Source of the DNA: Streptosporangium album
GTDB lineage: Bacteria > Actinomycetota > Actinomycetes > Streptosporangiales > Streptosporangiaceae
Direction: 5' to 3'
DNA length: 64,000 bases
Assembly: GCF_014203795.1 (NCBI RefSeq)
Contig: NZ_JACHJU010000001.1
Span: 4,030,001 to 4,094,000 of the forward strand
Positions 15,826-24,544 of this stretch are shown here, piece after piece. The notes beneath the pieces were generated by a model, which saw nothing but the letters and a program-made list of their open reading frames with translations, had not been told where the DNA came from and did no database searches. Each line of letters starts with the position of its first letter. Position 1 is the stretch's first letter. The translations under genes were made by a program, and so were the position numbers.

Positions 15826-17676
15826 ATGCCACAACTCAGCGTGATCGTTCCATACCACAATGTGGAGCCGTACTTTGAAGAATGCCTGGCGTCGATCCGG
15901 GACCAGACATTCGACGATCTCGAGGTCATCTGCGTGGACGACGGATCGCTGGACGCGAGTGCGGTCATAGCCAAGGACTACGCGGCGCGGGACCCGCGTT
16001 TCCGGCTGGTGGTCCAGGAGAACCAGGGCCTCGGTCCCGCCCGGAACACCGGGGTGAAGTACGCGTCGGGGCGTTACCTGGCGTTCGCCGACAGCGACGA
16101 CATCGTCCCTCCCCGTGCCTACGAGCTCCTGGTGGGCTCCCTGGAGCGGAGCGGATCCGACATCGCCTCGGGCAACGTGCAGCGGCTCACCTCCGAAGGG
16201 CTGGTCCAGTCCTGGGCGCACCGCAACGCCTTCAGAAAGAACCAGACCGGCACGCACATCACCAGGAACGTGCATCTGCTCTTCGACCGTTCGGTATGGA
16301 ACAAGGTCTTCCGGCGCTCGTTCTGGGACACCCTGGGCATGGAGTTCCCCGCCAGGCTGTACGAGGACATGCCGGTGACCATCCCCGCCCACGTGCGCGC
16401 CCGGGCCGTGGACGTGCTCTCCGAGGTCGTCTACATCTGGCGCCTGCGCGAGGGGTCCATCACCGAGCGCCGCTTCCGCGCGGAGAACGTCACCGACCTC
16501 ATGATCTCCGTCTCGGAGACCGCGCGGTTCCTTGAGGAGCACACACCCGGGCTGCGCCGTGTCTACGAACGCGACACCCTCTTCAACGACCTCCGGGTGG
16601 CGGTCGAGGCGCTCGCGGCGGGCGTCGAGCCTGATCTCCTGCTGGAGGTCGTCTGCTCCTACCTCGACACCGTCGGACGGAAGGCGCACCTGGAGCTGCC
16701 CGCGATCCGCCGGCTGCAGATCCAGTTGATGCACCGGCGCATGGTCACGGAACTGGCCGAGGCGGTCCGGTTCGAGCGGGACAGCATGGAGGACGCCCGC
16801 GTACGGCGGGGCCTGCTGTTACGGCGCAAATGGTATGCCGACTATCCCTTCCGGCGCGGGTACGGGATCCCCCGCTGGGTCTTCGACGTCTCGCGAGAGC
16901 TCACGATGACCGGGCGGCTGGAGAGCTGGGAGTGGGGAGAGGACCGGTTGCGCGGTGAGGGCAGGGTGAAGCTGCCCGGTGTCATGGTGGGGGCGGCGGC
17001 GTCGTGCGCGATCGACCTGTGGCTGTACGACCGCTCCACCGGCACGGTGTTGCCGTTGCCGGTGGAGCGGGACGACCTCGGGTTCGCCTTCGACTGCGAC
17101 CTCGGATCGCTCCCCGGGCAGGTCTGCAGGTGGGAGCTGTGGGTCAGGTTCACCGTGGACGGGATCATCCGGGAGGCGCGGCTGCGCAACCACGGTCCGG
17201 TGCCCGCCCCCCGCGAGGCCGACGACGGGATGTGGATTCAGCCGCTCACGGACGACAAGGGGTTCGCGGTCCTCACGGTGAGGCGTCCGAGGGCGGCGGT
17301 GACCGGGTGCGAGCCGGACGGGGACCGGCTGCGGATCCTCGGATGGCACGCCGAGCAGGAGAACGCCGAGGGCGTCACCCTGGTGATGAGCGTCATGGAC
17401 GGCCTCGTGCGGACCTATCCCGTCGAGACCGCCCCGGCGCGAGACGGCCGCAGGGAGTTCGTCGTGGGCCTGCCCGCCGAGGACCTGCGGGTCGAGCAGG
17501 AGACAGCCACCTGGAACATGTTCCTGTCCGGAATGGCCGACGGGAAGCCGCTGCGGATGCCCGTGGCCCTCCAGGATCTTCCCGAGTGGGAGATGGACGG
17601 GTGGGAGATCCAGGTGGCGCGCACATCGCGCGGAAACATGGCGCTGAGAGTCCAGTGGAGCGAAAATGATCATTGA
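15826..17676 (+). CDS. GT2 family glycosyltransferase with C-terminal accessory domains
   Basis: A 616-residue cytosolic glycosyltransferase. The GT-A domain starts at residue 4 (LSVIVPYHNVEPYFEECL). It shows VDDGS, LGPARNTG and the DSDD metal-binding motif, and the YEDMPVTIPAHV segment resembles a catalytic-base region. Residues about 345-616 form beta-rich domains like those behind wall-teichoic-acid glycosyltransferases (TarS-type), probably for polymer binding. A clean ATG follows GGGGGCGAG. It overlaps pseI by 11 bases. Its N-terminal half is closely related to the large protein at 19017-22526, implying duplication. Sugar donor unknown. Confidence 0.88.
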   Translation: MPQLSVIVPYHNVEPYFEECLASIRDQTFDDLEVICVDDGSLDASAVIAKDYAARDPRFRLVVQENQGLGPARNTGVKYASGRYLAFADSDDIVPPRAYELLVGSLERSGSDIASGNVQRLTSEGLVQSWAHRNAFRKNQTGTHITRNVHLLFDRSVWNKVFRRSFWDTLGMEFPARLYEDMPVTIPAHVRARAVDVLSEVVYIWRLREGSITERRFRAENVTDLMISVSETARFLEEHTPGLRRVYERDTLFNDLRVAVEALAAGVEPDLLLEVVCSYLDTVGRKAHLELPAIRRLQIQLMHRRMVTELAEAVRFERDSMEDARVRRGLLLRRKWYADYPFRRGYGIPRWVFDVSRELTMTGRLESWEWGEDRLRGEGRVKLPGVMVGAAASCAIDLWLYDRSTGTVLPLPVERDDLGFAFDCDLGSLPGQVCRWELWVRFTVDGIIREARLRNHGPVPAPREADDGMWIQPLTDDKGFAVLTVRRPRAAVTGCEPDGDRLRILGWHAEQENAEGVTLVMSVMDGLVRTYPVETAPARDGRREFVVGLPAEDLRVEQETATWNMFLSGMADGKPLRMPVALQDLPEWEMDGWEIQVARTSRGNMALRVQWSENDH

Positions 17677-18706
17677 TGGACGACCCGTCGGCGTCGAGGT
17701 CGCGCCGTACGTCATCGCGGAGATGTCCGGGAACCACGACGGCGAGCTCGCCACGGCGATGAAGATCGTCGATGCGGTGGCGGCGTCGGGAGCGCACGCG
17801 CTCAAACTTCAGACCTACCGCGCGGACACGATCACCATCGATGCCGACGGACCGGAGTTCCGGGTGTCCCGGGGGCACGACCTGTGGGGTGGCGAGCGTC
17901 TCTACGATCTCTACGAGCGCGCGCACACGCCCTGGGAGTGGCACGGGCCGATCTTCGAGCGGGCGCGGTCGATGGGGCTGACCGTCTTCTCCAGCCCGTT
18001 CGACCCGACGGCCGTGGACCTTCTGGAGAGCCTGGGAGCGCCCGCCTACAAGATCGCCTCGTCGGAGATCGTGGACCTGCCGCTGATCCGCCGGGTGGCG
18101 CGGACCGGGAAGCCTCTGATCATCTCGACCGGGATGGCGAGCCTGGGGGAGATGGACGCGGCGGTTCAGGCGGCCAGGGGCGCCGGGTGCGGGCACCTGG
18201 TCCTGCTGGGGTGCACGGCGGCCTATCCGGCGGCGGTGTCCGACAGCAACCTGCGCAGGCTGCCCGCGCTGGCGGAGGCGTTCGGGGTGCCGGTCGGGCT
18301 GTCGGACCACACTCCGGGCATCGGCGCCGCGGTGGCCGCGGTCGCGCTCGGTGCGTGCGTCATCGAGAAGCACGTGACGCTCGACAGGGCGGGCGGCGGC
18401 GTCGACGCGGCGTTCTCGCTGGAGCCGGACGAGCTGTCGGCCCTCGTCGTCGAGAGCGACCGCGCCTGGCAGGCACTCGGCAGCGCCGTGGTCCGTCCCG
18501 TGTCCGCGGAGAGTGAGGGGATGCGCTTCCGCCGATCCCTGTACGTCGTGGCCGACGTCCGCGCCGGCGACGTGGTGTCGGAGAGCAACGTCCGTTCGAT
18601 CCGTCCTGCGGGAGGGCTTCCACCGGACGCGATCACGACGGTGGCCGGCCGGACGTTCCGTCGCGACGCCGTCCGGGGGACCCCGCTCACCTGGGATCTG
18701 ATCTGA
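17666..18706 (+). CDS. pseI: Pseudaminic acid synthase
   Basis: A 346-residue NeuB/PseI-family enzyme that condenses the free trideoxy-altrose sugar with phosphoenolpyruvate. The TIM-barrel motifs EMSGNHDG, KLQTYRADT, SSPFDPTAVDLLE, KIASSEI, STGMAS, GLSDHTPG and EKHVTLD are all present. A SAF (antifreeze-like) domain ends the protein (RRSLYVVADVRAGDVVSESNVRSIRP). The Thr-Ile-Asp-Ala region after TYRADT and the context favour PseI over NeuB. GGAG lies 5 bases before the ATG, inside the upstream gene. With pseB, C, H, G and the cytidylyltransferase it completes the CMP-Pse route. Confidence 0.92.
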   Translation: MIIDGRPVGVEVAPYVIAEMSGNHDGELATAMKIVDAVAASGAHALKLQTYRADTITIDADGPEFRVSRGHDLWGGERLYDLYERAHTPWEWHGPIFERARSMGLTVFSSPFDPTAVDLLESLGAPAYKIASSEIVDLPLIRRVARTGKPLIISTGMASLGEMDAAVQAARGAGCGHLVLLGCTAAYPAAVSDSNLRRLPALAEAFGVPVGLSDHTPGIGAAVAAVALGACVIEKHVTLDRAGGGVDAAFSLEPDELSALVVESDRAWQALGSAVVRPVSAESEGMRFRRSLYVVADVRAGDVVSESNVRSIRPAGGLPPDAITTVAGRTFRRDAVRGTPLTWDLI

Positions 18707-19016
18707 CCGGCTCACGACGGGGACCCGGCGTGGCCGCAAGGCCCGCCGGTCCGCGAGGTGGCCGAGCCGAGGGTCCGCCGGTCCGCGAGGCGGCGGAGCC
18801 GAGGGCCTTTGGGGCCTCCCGGCGGTGTCATCGGAGCGCCGGGCCGCCCACAGTGGTCAAGGATCGGCCAGACTCGCGTCATTTAAACGCATGCTTCAGG
18901 CGTCTATCCGGCATTCTCCTCATTCTCGTGGAGAGGGAGCGCGCCCGGACCCGCTCCGGATCCCGTCTGGATCACCCAGGTCGGTCCGGATTCTGAGGAT
19001 GTTGGAGGCTGACGCT
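18707..19016. other. 310-base interval with a 32-base-period direct repeat and an AT-richer stretch
   Basis: Between pseI and the large bifunctional transferase. The left part is very GC-rich and carries a direct repeat (listed separately). The right part (about 18885-18930) contains atttaaacgcatg, AT-rich for this genome, and may hold a promoter for the next gene. The in-frame upstream extension of the next gene has no ribosome site and is not credible coding sequence. Confidence 0.5.
18743..18805 (+). repeat. 31-base direct repeat, two copies at 32-base period
   Basis: Copies at 18743-18773 and 18775-18805 begin ccgccggtccgcgagg and differ at two positions. They are noncoding and immediately downstream of pseI. 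They may be a slippage product or an element dispersed elsewhere in the genome. Confidence 0.75.
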
Positions 19017-22000
19017 TTGTCGCCGCTTCTGAGTATTGTTGTCCCTTTTTTTAACGTGGAACCTTATTTTGAGGAATGCCTGACCTCGATCGCCAGGCAG
19101 ACGCTCCGCGATCTCGAAGTCATCTGCGTGGATGACGGGTCACTCGACGGCAGCGCCGTCATCGCCAAGGCGTTCGCCGAGAAGGACGGCCGCTTCCGGG
19201 TCGTCCACCAGGAGAACGCCGGGCTGGGGCCGGCCAGGAACATCGGGGCGCTCCACGCGACCGGTGAGTACCTGTGTTTCATGGACAGCGACGACGTGCT
19301 GCCCGTCGACGCCTACGAGCTGCTGGTCTCCTCGCTGCGCGAGTCGGGTTCGGACCTCGCGTGCGGCAACGTCCTCTTCCTCAACTCCACCGAGACCTGG
19401 CGCTCCGGCCTGCACTTCCGGCCCTTCCGGGAGACCGTGCGGCAGACGCACATCACCGCGCGCCCCGAGCTGCTCCTGGACCGCACGGCCTGGAACAAGG
19501 TCTTCCGTCATGACTTCTACCGGGAGCACGGCTTCGGATTCCCCTCCGGGCTCTACGAGGACGCACCCGTCACCGTCCCGGCCCATGTGCTGGCGCGCTC
19601 GGTCGACGTGCTCGGCGACGTGGTCTACTGCTGGCGGCAGCGGGAGGCCGGAGACCCGTCGATCACGCAGAGCCGTACCGTCCCCGGCAACCTGGAGGAC
19701 CGGGTCGCGTCGATCACACGGGTCCAGGCGTTCCTGGCCGATCACGCCGCTCCCGCGCTCCGGCGTCAGTTCGACGAGTTCGTCCTCCGCAGTGACCTCA
19801 CCCTCTACGTCAACGCGGTCCTGGACGCCGGCGAGGACTACCGGAGGCGGCTGGTGGAGAACGCGGGAGCGCTCGTCGAGCGCATGGACCCCGGCATCCT
19901 GTCCGAGCTCCCCTGGGAGCAGCGCCTGGTGTTCGAGCTGCTGAGACGCCGCAAGCCGGACGAGCTCACCGAGGTGCTGGCCGATCGGCGGGAGGGCGTT
20001 TCCCACGGGATGACACGCCGCATGTTCGGCTGGTACGCCGACCACCCGATGATGCGCAGGAGCGTGCTGCCCAGAGAGGTCTTCCGCGCGGGCGACGGTG
20101 ACCTTCCCCTGATCTGCCGGGCCGACCAGATCGAGCTGCCGGACGGCGGAGACCACCTCCGGGTGTCCGGCCGCGCCTACATCAAGGGCATCGACCTGCC
20201 GCAGAAGGAGTCGTCGGCCGTCACGGCGACGTTGCGCAACATCCGGACCGATCGCGTGATCGACCTGCCGGTCCGGCGGCTGCTCCGCACGGACGTGACC
20301 GCGGCACCCCACCGCGAGGCGACCTGCTACGACTGGTCGGGGTTCGAGGTCGACCTCGACCTCGCCGTGCTGACCCAGCCCGCCCGGAAGACCAGATGGC
20401 AACTGGAGATCCAGGTCACCGCGCAGGCCGTACGGCGATCCGGCCCGCTGACCGCCACCGTGAGCAGCGACGTCCGCCGGCTCCCCGGCATCGCGGTACC
20501 CCCCCGAGGCACCCTGCACGTGGACGTGAACGCCGACGACGAGGTCCTGCTGCGGGTCCAGCGGATCCAGGGTGAGGCGGAGGTCCGGGCCGAAGACGAG
20601 GGGGCGTTCGAGGTGTCGGGCTGGGTGGCGTCCGACGGCCAGGCCGGGTCGGGCGGGACACTGCTGGCACGGCTGCGCCGGGGCGGCAGGGAGTTCGGCG
20701 TCCCCGCGCTCTGCACGCCCCTCGGCGGCGGGCGGATCGGTTTCAGGGCCCGCCTGCCCGTCGCGGGACTGCTCCCGGCGGATCTGCTCGGGGAGGACAC
20801 GGCCGGTCCGCAGATCGACCCCGATCCCCGATGGGATCTGTTCCTCGTCACCGGATCCGATCTGCACCGCAGGCTGACGGCCGGGCCCGTGGCCGCCGAG
20901 GCGTACGTGACCGCGGGGGAGCGCGAGGTCGGTGTCGTCGCGACCGGGTTCGGTCCCCTCAGCGCGGTGGTCCGCCCGATCCGGCCGGTGGTGACCGAGA
21001 TCGACTGGGTCGCCGACGAGGTCGTCCGCGTGGCGGGACAGTGCGCCAGGGGCGCGGACCCGCGCCGGGAGCTCGTCCTGCGTGAGGTGGGCGGCGGTGG
21101 GACGCACCACGTGCCGCTGGAGTGGGAGGGGGAGCGGTTCTCCTGCGCGTTCCCGCTGACCCGTTTCGAGCTGTACGGCGAGCAGGTGCCGCTCACCGGC
21201 GGCCGATGGGAGATCCTGGTCGGGTCCGGAGAGGAGCTGTATCCCGTCAGGCCGGCCAGGAGCCTGCTCACCGATCTGCCCGCCATCCGGACCGCCGGGA
21301 TGCACACGTTCCGGGTGCGGACGTACCGGACGAACGGCGTCGCCGTCGACGTCCGGCCGGCGCTCGGCACCGACGCGGGCAACCATGCCCAGCGCTGTCT
21401 GGCCGAGCGGGACTACCCGGCCTTCAGGAAGGAGCCGCTGAAGGAGCTCGTGGTGTTCGAGTCCTGGCAGGGCCGTCACTACTCCGGCAGCCCGCGCGCG
21501 ATATACGAGGAACTGCGGCGCAGGGGTGACGGCCGCGAGTGTGTGTGGATCTCCGCCGACGGCCTGGTACGGCCGCCCGAGGGAGCGCGCGTCGTGCTGC
21601 GCGACAGCCGGGAGCACTACGAGGCTCTGGCCCGTGCCGGCCACGTCATCTCCAACGGGAAGGCGCCGGACTGGTTCACCAAGCGTGAGGGTCAGACCTA
21701 CGTCCGCGCCTGGCACGGCACGCCGCTCAAACGCGTCGCCCACGACGTCGCCGAGGGCCGTTTCAACAGCCGGGCGGACCGGCTGCGCAGGCTCGCCCCG
21801 GAGGTGGCCAGGTGGGATCTGCTGATCTCATCCAGTTCCTTCGCCACCTCGGTCCTGCCCGGCGCCCTCCGGTACGGCGGCCCCGTTCTCGAATCCGGCC
21901 GGCCCGGCAACGACCTGCTGCACCGGCCCGGCGGCGGCGAGGAGGCCGCGCGGGTACGCCGGGCGCTGGGCATCCCGCCGGGCAGGCGCGTGGTGCTGCA

Positions 22001-22526
22001 CGCGCCCACCTGGCGGGACGACCAGGTGCTCTCGGGGGGCAGGCACCACCCGGGCCTCCGGCTGGACGTGGACCGGGCGCTCCAGGCACTCGGCGACGAC
22101 TACGTCTTCCTGTTCCGGGACCACCCGCACACGGCCGGGACGCCCAGGCCCATCAGCCTGAACCCCCGTTTCACCGACGTCACCCGCTACCCGGACGTCA
22201 CCGACCTGTTGCTCGTCGCCGACGTCCTCATCACCGACTACTCGTCGCTGGTGTTCGACTACGCGGGCACCGGCCGCCCGATGATCTTCTTCACCTACGA
22301 CCTGGAGCACTACCGCGAGCGGCTGCGCGGCTTCTACCTCGATCCGGTGGAGCACGCTCCGGGGCCTCTGCTGGAGACCGCCGACGAGGTGATCGACGCG
22401 CTGGCCCGCGTCGACGGAACCGCCTCGGCCCATACCCCGGCCTACCGCGGCTTCAGGGAACGGTTCTGCCGTCTCGACGACGGGAACGCCTCCGCTCGCG
22501 TCGTCGACCACGTGTTCCCGGACTGA
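19017..22526 (+). CDS. Bifunctional GT2 glycosyltransferase / CDP-glycerol glycerophosphotransferase-like protein
   Basis: A 1169-residue fusion. The N-terminus is a GT2 domain (LSIVVPFFNVEPYFEECL, VDDGS, LGPARN, DSDD), paralogous to the protein at 15826. The middle (about 360-800) is made of beta-rich repeats. The C-terminal roughly 370 residues match TagF-type polyol-phosphate polymerases: AWHGTPLKRVAHD, LHAPTWRDDQ, LFRDHPHTA and ITDYSSLVFDYAGTGRPMIFF, with both expected histidines. It could add a sugar and then a glycerol- or ribitol-phosphate unit, building a repeat in one protein. A TTG at 19017 has GGAGG 8 bases upstream and aligns with the paralog start; an ATG at 18999 is the alternative. 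Confidence 0.88.
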   Translation: MSPLLSIVVPFFNVEPYFEECLTSIARQTLRDLEVICVDDGSLDGSAVIAKAFAEKDGRFRVVHQENAGLGPARNIGALHATGEYLCFMDSDDVLPVDAYELLVSSLRESGSDLACGNVLFLNSTETWRSGLHFRPFRETVRQTHITARPELLLDRTAWNKVFRHDFYREHGFGFPSGLYEDAPVTVPAHVLARSVDVLGDVVYCWRQREAGDPSITQSRTVPGNLEDRVASITRVQAFLADHAAPALRRQFDEFVLRSDLTLYVNAVLDAGEDYRRRLVENAGALVERMDPGILSELPWEQRLVFELLRRRKPDELTEVLADRREGVSHGMTRRMFGWYADHPMMRRSVLPREVFRAGDGDLPLICRADQIELPDGGDHLRVSGRAYIKGIDLPQKESSAVTATLRNIRTDRVIDLPVRRLLRTDVTAAPHREATCYDWSGFEVDLDLAVLTQPARKTRWQLEIQVTAQAVRRSGPLTATVSSDVRRLPGIAVPPRGTLHVDVNADDEVLLRVQRIQGEAEVRAEDEGAFEVSGWVASDGQAGSGGTLLARLRRGGREFGVPALCTPLGGGRIGFRARLPVAGLLPADLLGEDTAGPQIDPDPRWDLFLVTGSDLHRRLTAGPVAAEAYVTAGEREVGVVATGFGPLSAVVRPIRPVVTEIDWVADEVVRVAGQCARGADPRRELVLREVGGGGTHHVPLEWEGERFSCAFPLTRFELYGEQVPLTGGRWEILVGSGEELYPVRPARSLLTDLPAIRTAGMHTFRVRTYRTNGVAVDVRPALGTDAGNHAQRCLAERDYPAFRKEPLKELVVFESWQGRHYSGSPRAIYEELRRRGDGRECVWISADGLVRPPEGARVVLRDSREHYEALARAGHVISNGKAPDWFTKREGQTYVRAWHGTPLKRVAHDVAEGRFNSRADRLRRLAPEVARWDLLISSSSFATSVLPGALRYGGPVLESGRPGNDLLHRPGGGEEAARVRRALGIPPGRRVVLHAPTWRDDQVLSGGRHHPGLRLDVDRALQALGDDYVFLFRDHPHTAGTPRPISLNPRFTDVTRYPDVTDLLLVADVLITDYSSLVFDYAGTGRPMIFFTYDLEHYRERLRGFYLDPVEHAPGPLLETADEVIDALARVDGTASAHTPAYRGFRERFCRLDDGNASARVVDHVFPD

Positions 22527-22537
22527 CCCGGCGAGAA

Positions 22538-22564
22538 CGGCCTTCCGTGCCGCGGGGAAGGCCG
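22538..22564 (+). terminator. Hairpin terminator after the large transferase gene
   Basis: CGGCCTTCC (22538-22546) and GGAAGGCCG (22556-22564) form a perfect 9-bp stem with a 9-base loop, 12 bases after the stop at 22526. No T-tract follows. Confidence 0.6.
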
Positions 22565-22663
22565 CGGGTGCCGGTCGCCTCCGGATGACGCTGCTGGTCA
22601 AAACCCGGTATGGAGATCCTCTCTTGGCGCCCGAGTGTCATCCATCGATCACGCAGAGTGGTC

Positions 22664-23506
22664 ATGCTGGAACGCATGAGGGCCTATTCGTTGAACGACG
22701 TTCACGCGACCCGCAAACGAAAAGACTCCTGGTGGACGGTTTACATGGTCGATCCGGTGGCGTGCAGGCTCACCCTGCTCGTCGCCAACCACACGGACAT
22801 CACCCCCAACGGGCTGACGCGTCTGTCGCTGGTTCTCGGGATGGGGTCGGCGGTCTGCTTCGCGTTCGGACAGCTCGTGGCGGGGGCCGCGCTGTTCTAC
22901 GTGAGCTTCGTGGTCGACTGCATGGACGGGAAGATCGCCCGCCTCAAGGAGACGGGGACCGCGTTCGGCCTCTGGCTCGACTACGTGGGCGACCGGATCA
23001 GGGTGGTCTGCTGCGCGATCGGACTGGCGATCGGCCAGTACGCGGCGACGGGGGACGACGCCTACATCATGCTCGGGGCCGGGGTCGCCGTTCTTGACCT
23101 GTTCCGCTATGTGAACGCACCGCAGATGAAGCGCGTGCGAGAGGTGGTCAAGGAGAACAGGCTGGAGTCCCGGGCGAACGCCGGACCGGTGGTGCCCCGG
23201 CAGCCCAGGCCACCCGGGATGCCCCGCCCGCCCCGCCCGCCCCGGGTGCTCACCGTGCGACGCAGGCTCGGCCGGTTCCTCATCCGCCATCGGGTGCGGA
23301 CCCATCTGATCAGCGGCATCGAGTTCCACGCCGCGGTGTTCGTGGTCGCTCCACTGGTCGGGGTGGCTGCGCTGCTGCCCGTCTCCATCGTGGCGGGAAC
23401 GCTGCTCCTGCTGAACGAAGTCTTTTTGATCTACCGAATGTGGCTGTTCACGCGGGCCGTGCCTCCTGTGCCACGCCCGGAGAACGCGCAACGCGTACCT
23501 GCTTGA
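22664..23506 (+). CDS. CDP-alcohol phosphatidyltransferase family membrane protein
   Basis: A roughly 280-residue integral membrane enzyme that joins a CDP-activated alcohol to an acceptor alcohol. The full signature D-x2-DG-x2-AR-x8-G-x3-D-x3-D is present in DCMDGKIARLKETG and the following GLWLDYVGDR. A Pro/Arg-rich segment (PRPPGMPRPPRPPR) interrupts the helices. In this locus it may make a lipid or polyol-phosphate acceptor rather than a bulk phospholipid. The start is uncertain: ATG 22664 or ATG 22676, neither with a strong ribosome site. It sits between the terminator and the sulfotransferases, probably starting a new transcript. Confidence 0.85.
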   Translation: MLERMRAYSLNDVHATRKRKDSWWTVYMVDPVACRLTLLVANHTDITPNGLTRLSLVLGMGSAVCFAFGQLVAGAALFYVSFVVDCMDGKIARLKETGTAFGLWLDYVGDRIRVVCCAIGLAIGQYAATGDDAYIMLGAGVAVLDLFRYVNAPQMKRVREVVKENRLESRANAGPVVPRQPRPPGMPRPPRPPRVLTVRRRLGRFLIRHRVRTHLISGIEFHAAVFVVAPLVGVAALLPVSIVAGTLLLLNEVFLIYRMWLFTRAVPPVPRPENAQRVPA

Positions 23507-23531
23507 TCATCTTTTACGGGGGTTCGTTGTC

Positions 23532-24542
23532 ATGCAGTCCGACCGACCGATCTTTGTGATCGGCTGCCCACGCTCCGGCACCACGATGTTGCAGCTCATG
23601 TTGCATTCGCATCCGCGTATCGCGGTGCCTCCGGAGACGCGGTTCCTGGTGCCCGGCTACTACCGCAGGTTCGTCTTCGGCGACCTGCGCGAGCAGGGGA
23701 ACCGGCGCAGGCTGGGCCGGTGGATCGTGAGCGACAAGGACACCAAGTTCAAGGAGCTCAAGCTTGACGGGGAAGCGCTGATCGAGAACATCGCGGCCGG
23801 ACCGCCGACACTGGGCTCGGCGATGGGGATCGCCTTCCGTTCCTACGCCGAGCAGCACAGCAAGTCGCGCTGGGGCGACAAGCGGCCGAGCTACTTCCAC
23901 CATGTGGACCTCCTGATGCGGCTCTTCCCTGACGCCCAGTTCGTCCATCTGATCAGGGACGGCCGCGACTGCGTCGCTTCGCTGAAGGAGATGCCCTGGT
24001 ACACCAAGGACGTCTTCCACGCGGTGACCAACTGGGCCGAGGCGATCGACTACGGCCGCAGGCACGCCAAGAACCTCCCGGCCGACAGCTACTACGAGCT
24101 GCGCTACGAGGACCTGACGGCTTACCCGGAGACCGAACTCGGCAAGCTGTGCGACTTCCTGGGCGAGGACTACGACCCGGCGATGAGCGAGCCGTACCAC
24201 GTGGGCAGGGTGGCGATCCCGGAGCACAAGGTCTGGCACAGCAACACCCACGGCGACGTGACCACCGCCCGGTCCGGCTCGTGGAAGACGAGGCTGGAGC
24301 CGTGGGAGGTCGCGGTCTGCGAGACCGTACTGGCCGACCGGCTGACCGCCAACGGCTACGAGCTGACCGGAGCCCCCAAGGCGTCCAAGGAGCACGTCGA
24401 GGCGTGCGAGAAGGCGGCGTCCAAACGGCGCTGGGCCCGCCGGCGCAAGGAGTTCCGTGACCGGCTGAACCGCTTCCGTGAGCCGAGCCCGGTTGCCGCG
24501 CAGCTCACCACCCGGCAACTGGGCGAGCTGGCGAAGGTCTGA
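23532..24542 (+). CDS. Sulfotransferase family protein A
   Basis: A 336-residue PAPS-dependent sulfotransferase-like protein. The 5'-phosphosulfate loop is seen in GCPRSGTTMLQLMLHSHP and the 3'-phosphate-binding region around LIRDGRDCVASLKE. The basic tail and KSRWGDKRPSYFHH segment match bacterial Sulfotransfer_3-like enzymes that sulfate carbohydrate or lipid. The ATG follows a GGGGG stretch by about 9 bases. A near-identical paralog begins 2 bases after the stop. The context suggests sulfation of the cell-surface polymer. Confidence 0.88.
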   Translation: MQSDRPIFVIGCPRSGTTMLQLMLHSHPRIAVPPETRFLVPGYYRRFVFGDLREQGNRRRLGRWIVSDKDTKFKELKLDGEALIENIAAGPPTLGSAMGIAFRSYAEQHSKSRWGDKRPSYFHHVDLLMRLFPDAQFVHLIRDGRDCVASLKEMPWYTKDVFHAVTNWAEAIDYGRRHAKNLPADSYYELRYEDLTAYPETELGKLCDFLGEDYDPAMSEPYHVGRVAIPEHKVWHSNTHGDVTTARSGSWKTRLEPWEVAVCETVLADRLTANGYELTGAPKASKEHVEACEKAASKRRWARRRKEFRDRLNRFREPSPVAAQLTTRQLGELAKV

Positions 24543-24544
24543 CA

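Noticed and set aside
19140-21743. An 867-codon minus-strand open frame
   Set aside because: It lies fully antisense to the well-supported GT2-TagF fusion gene. High-GC DNA produces long open frames on the opposite strand; its composition (Arg/Gly/Gln/His-rich, no motifs) is typical of a shadow.
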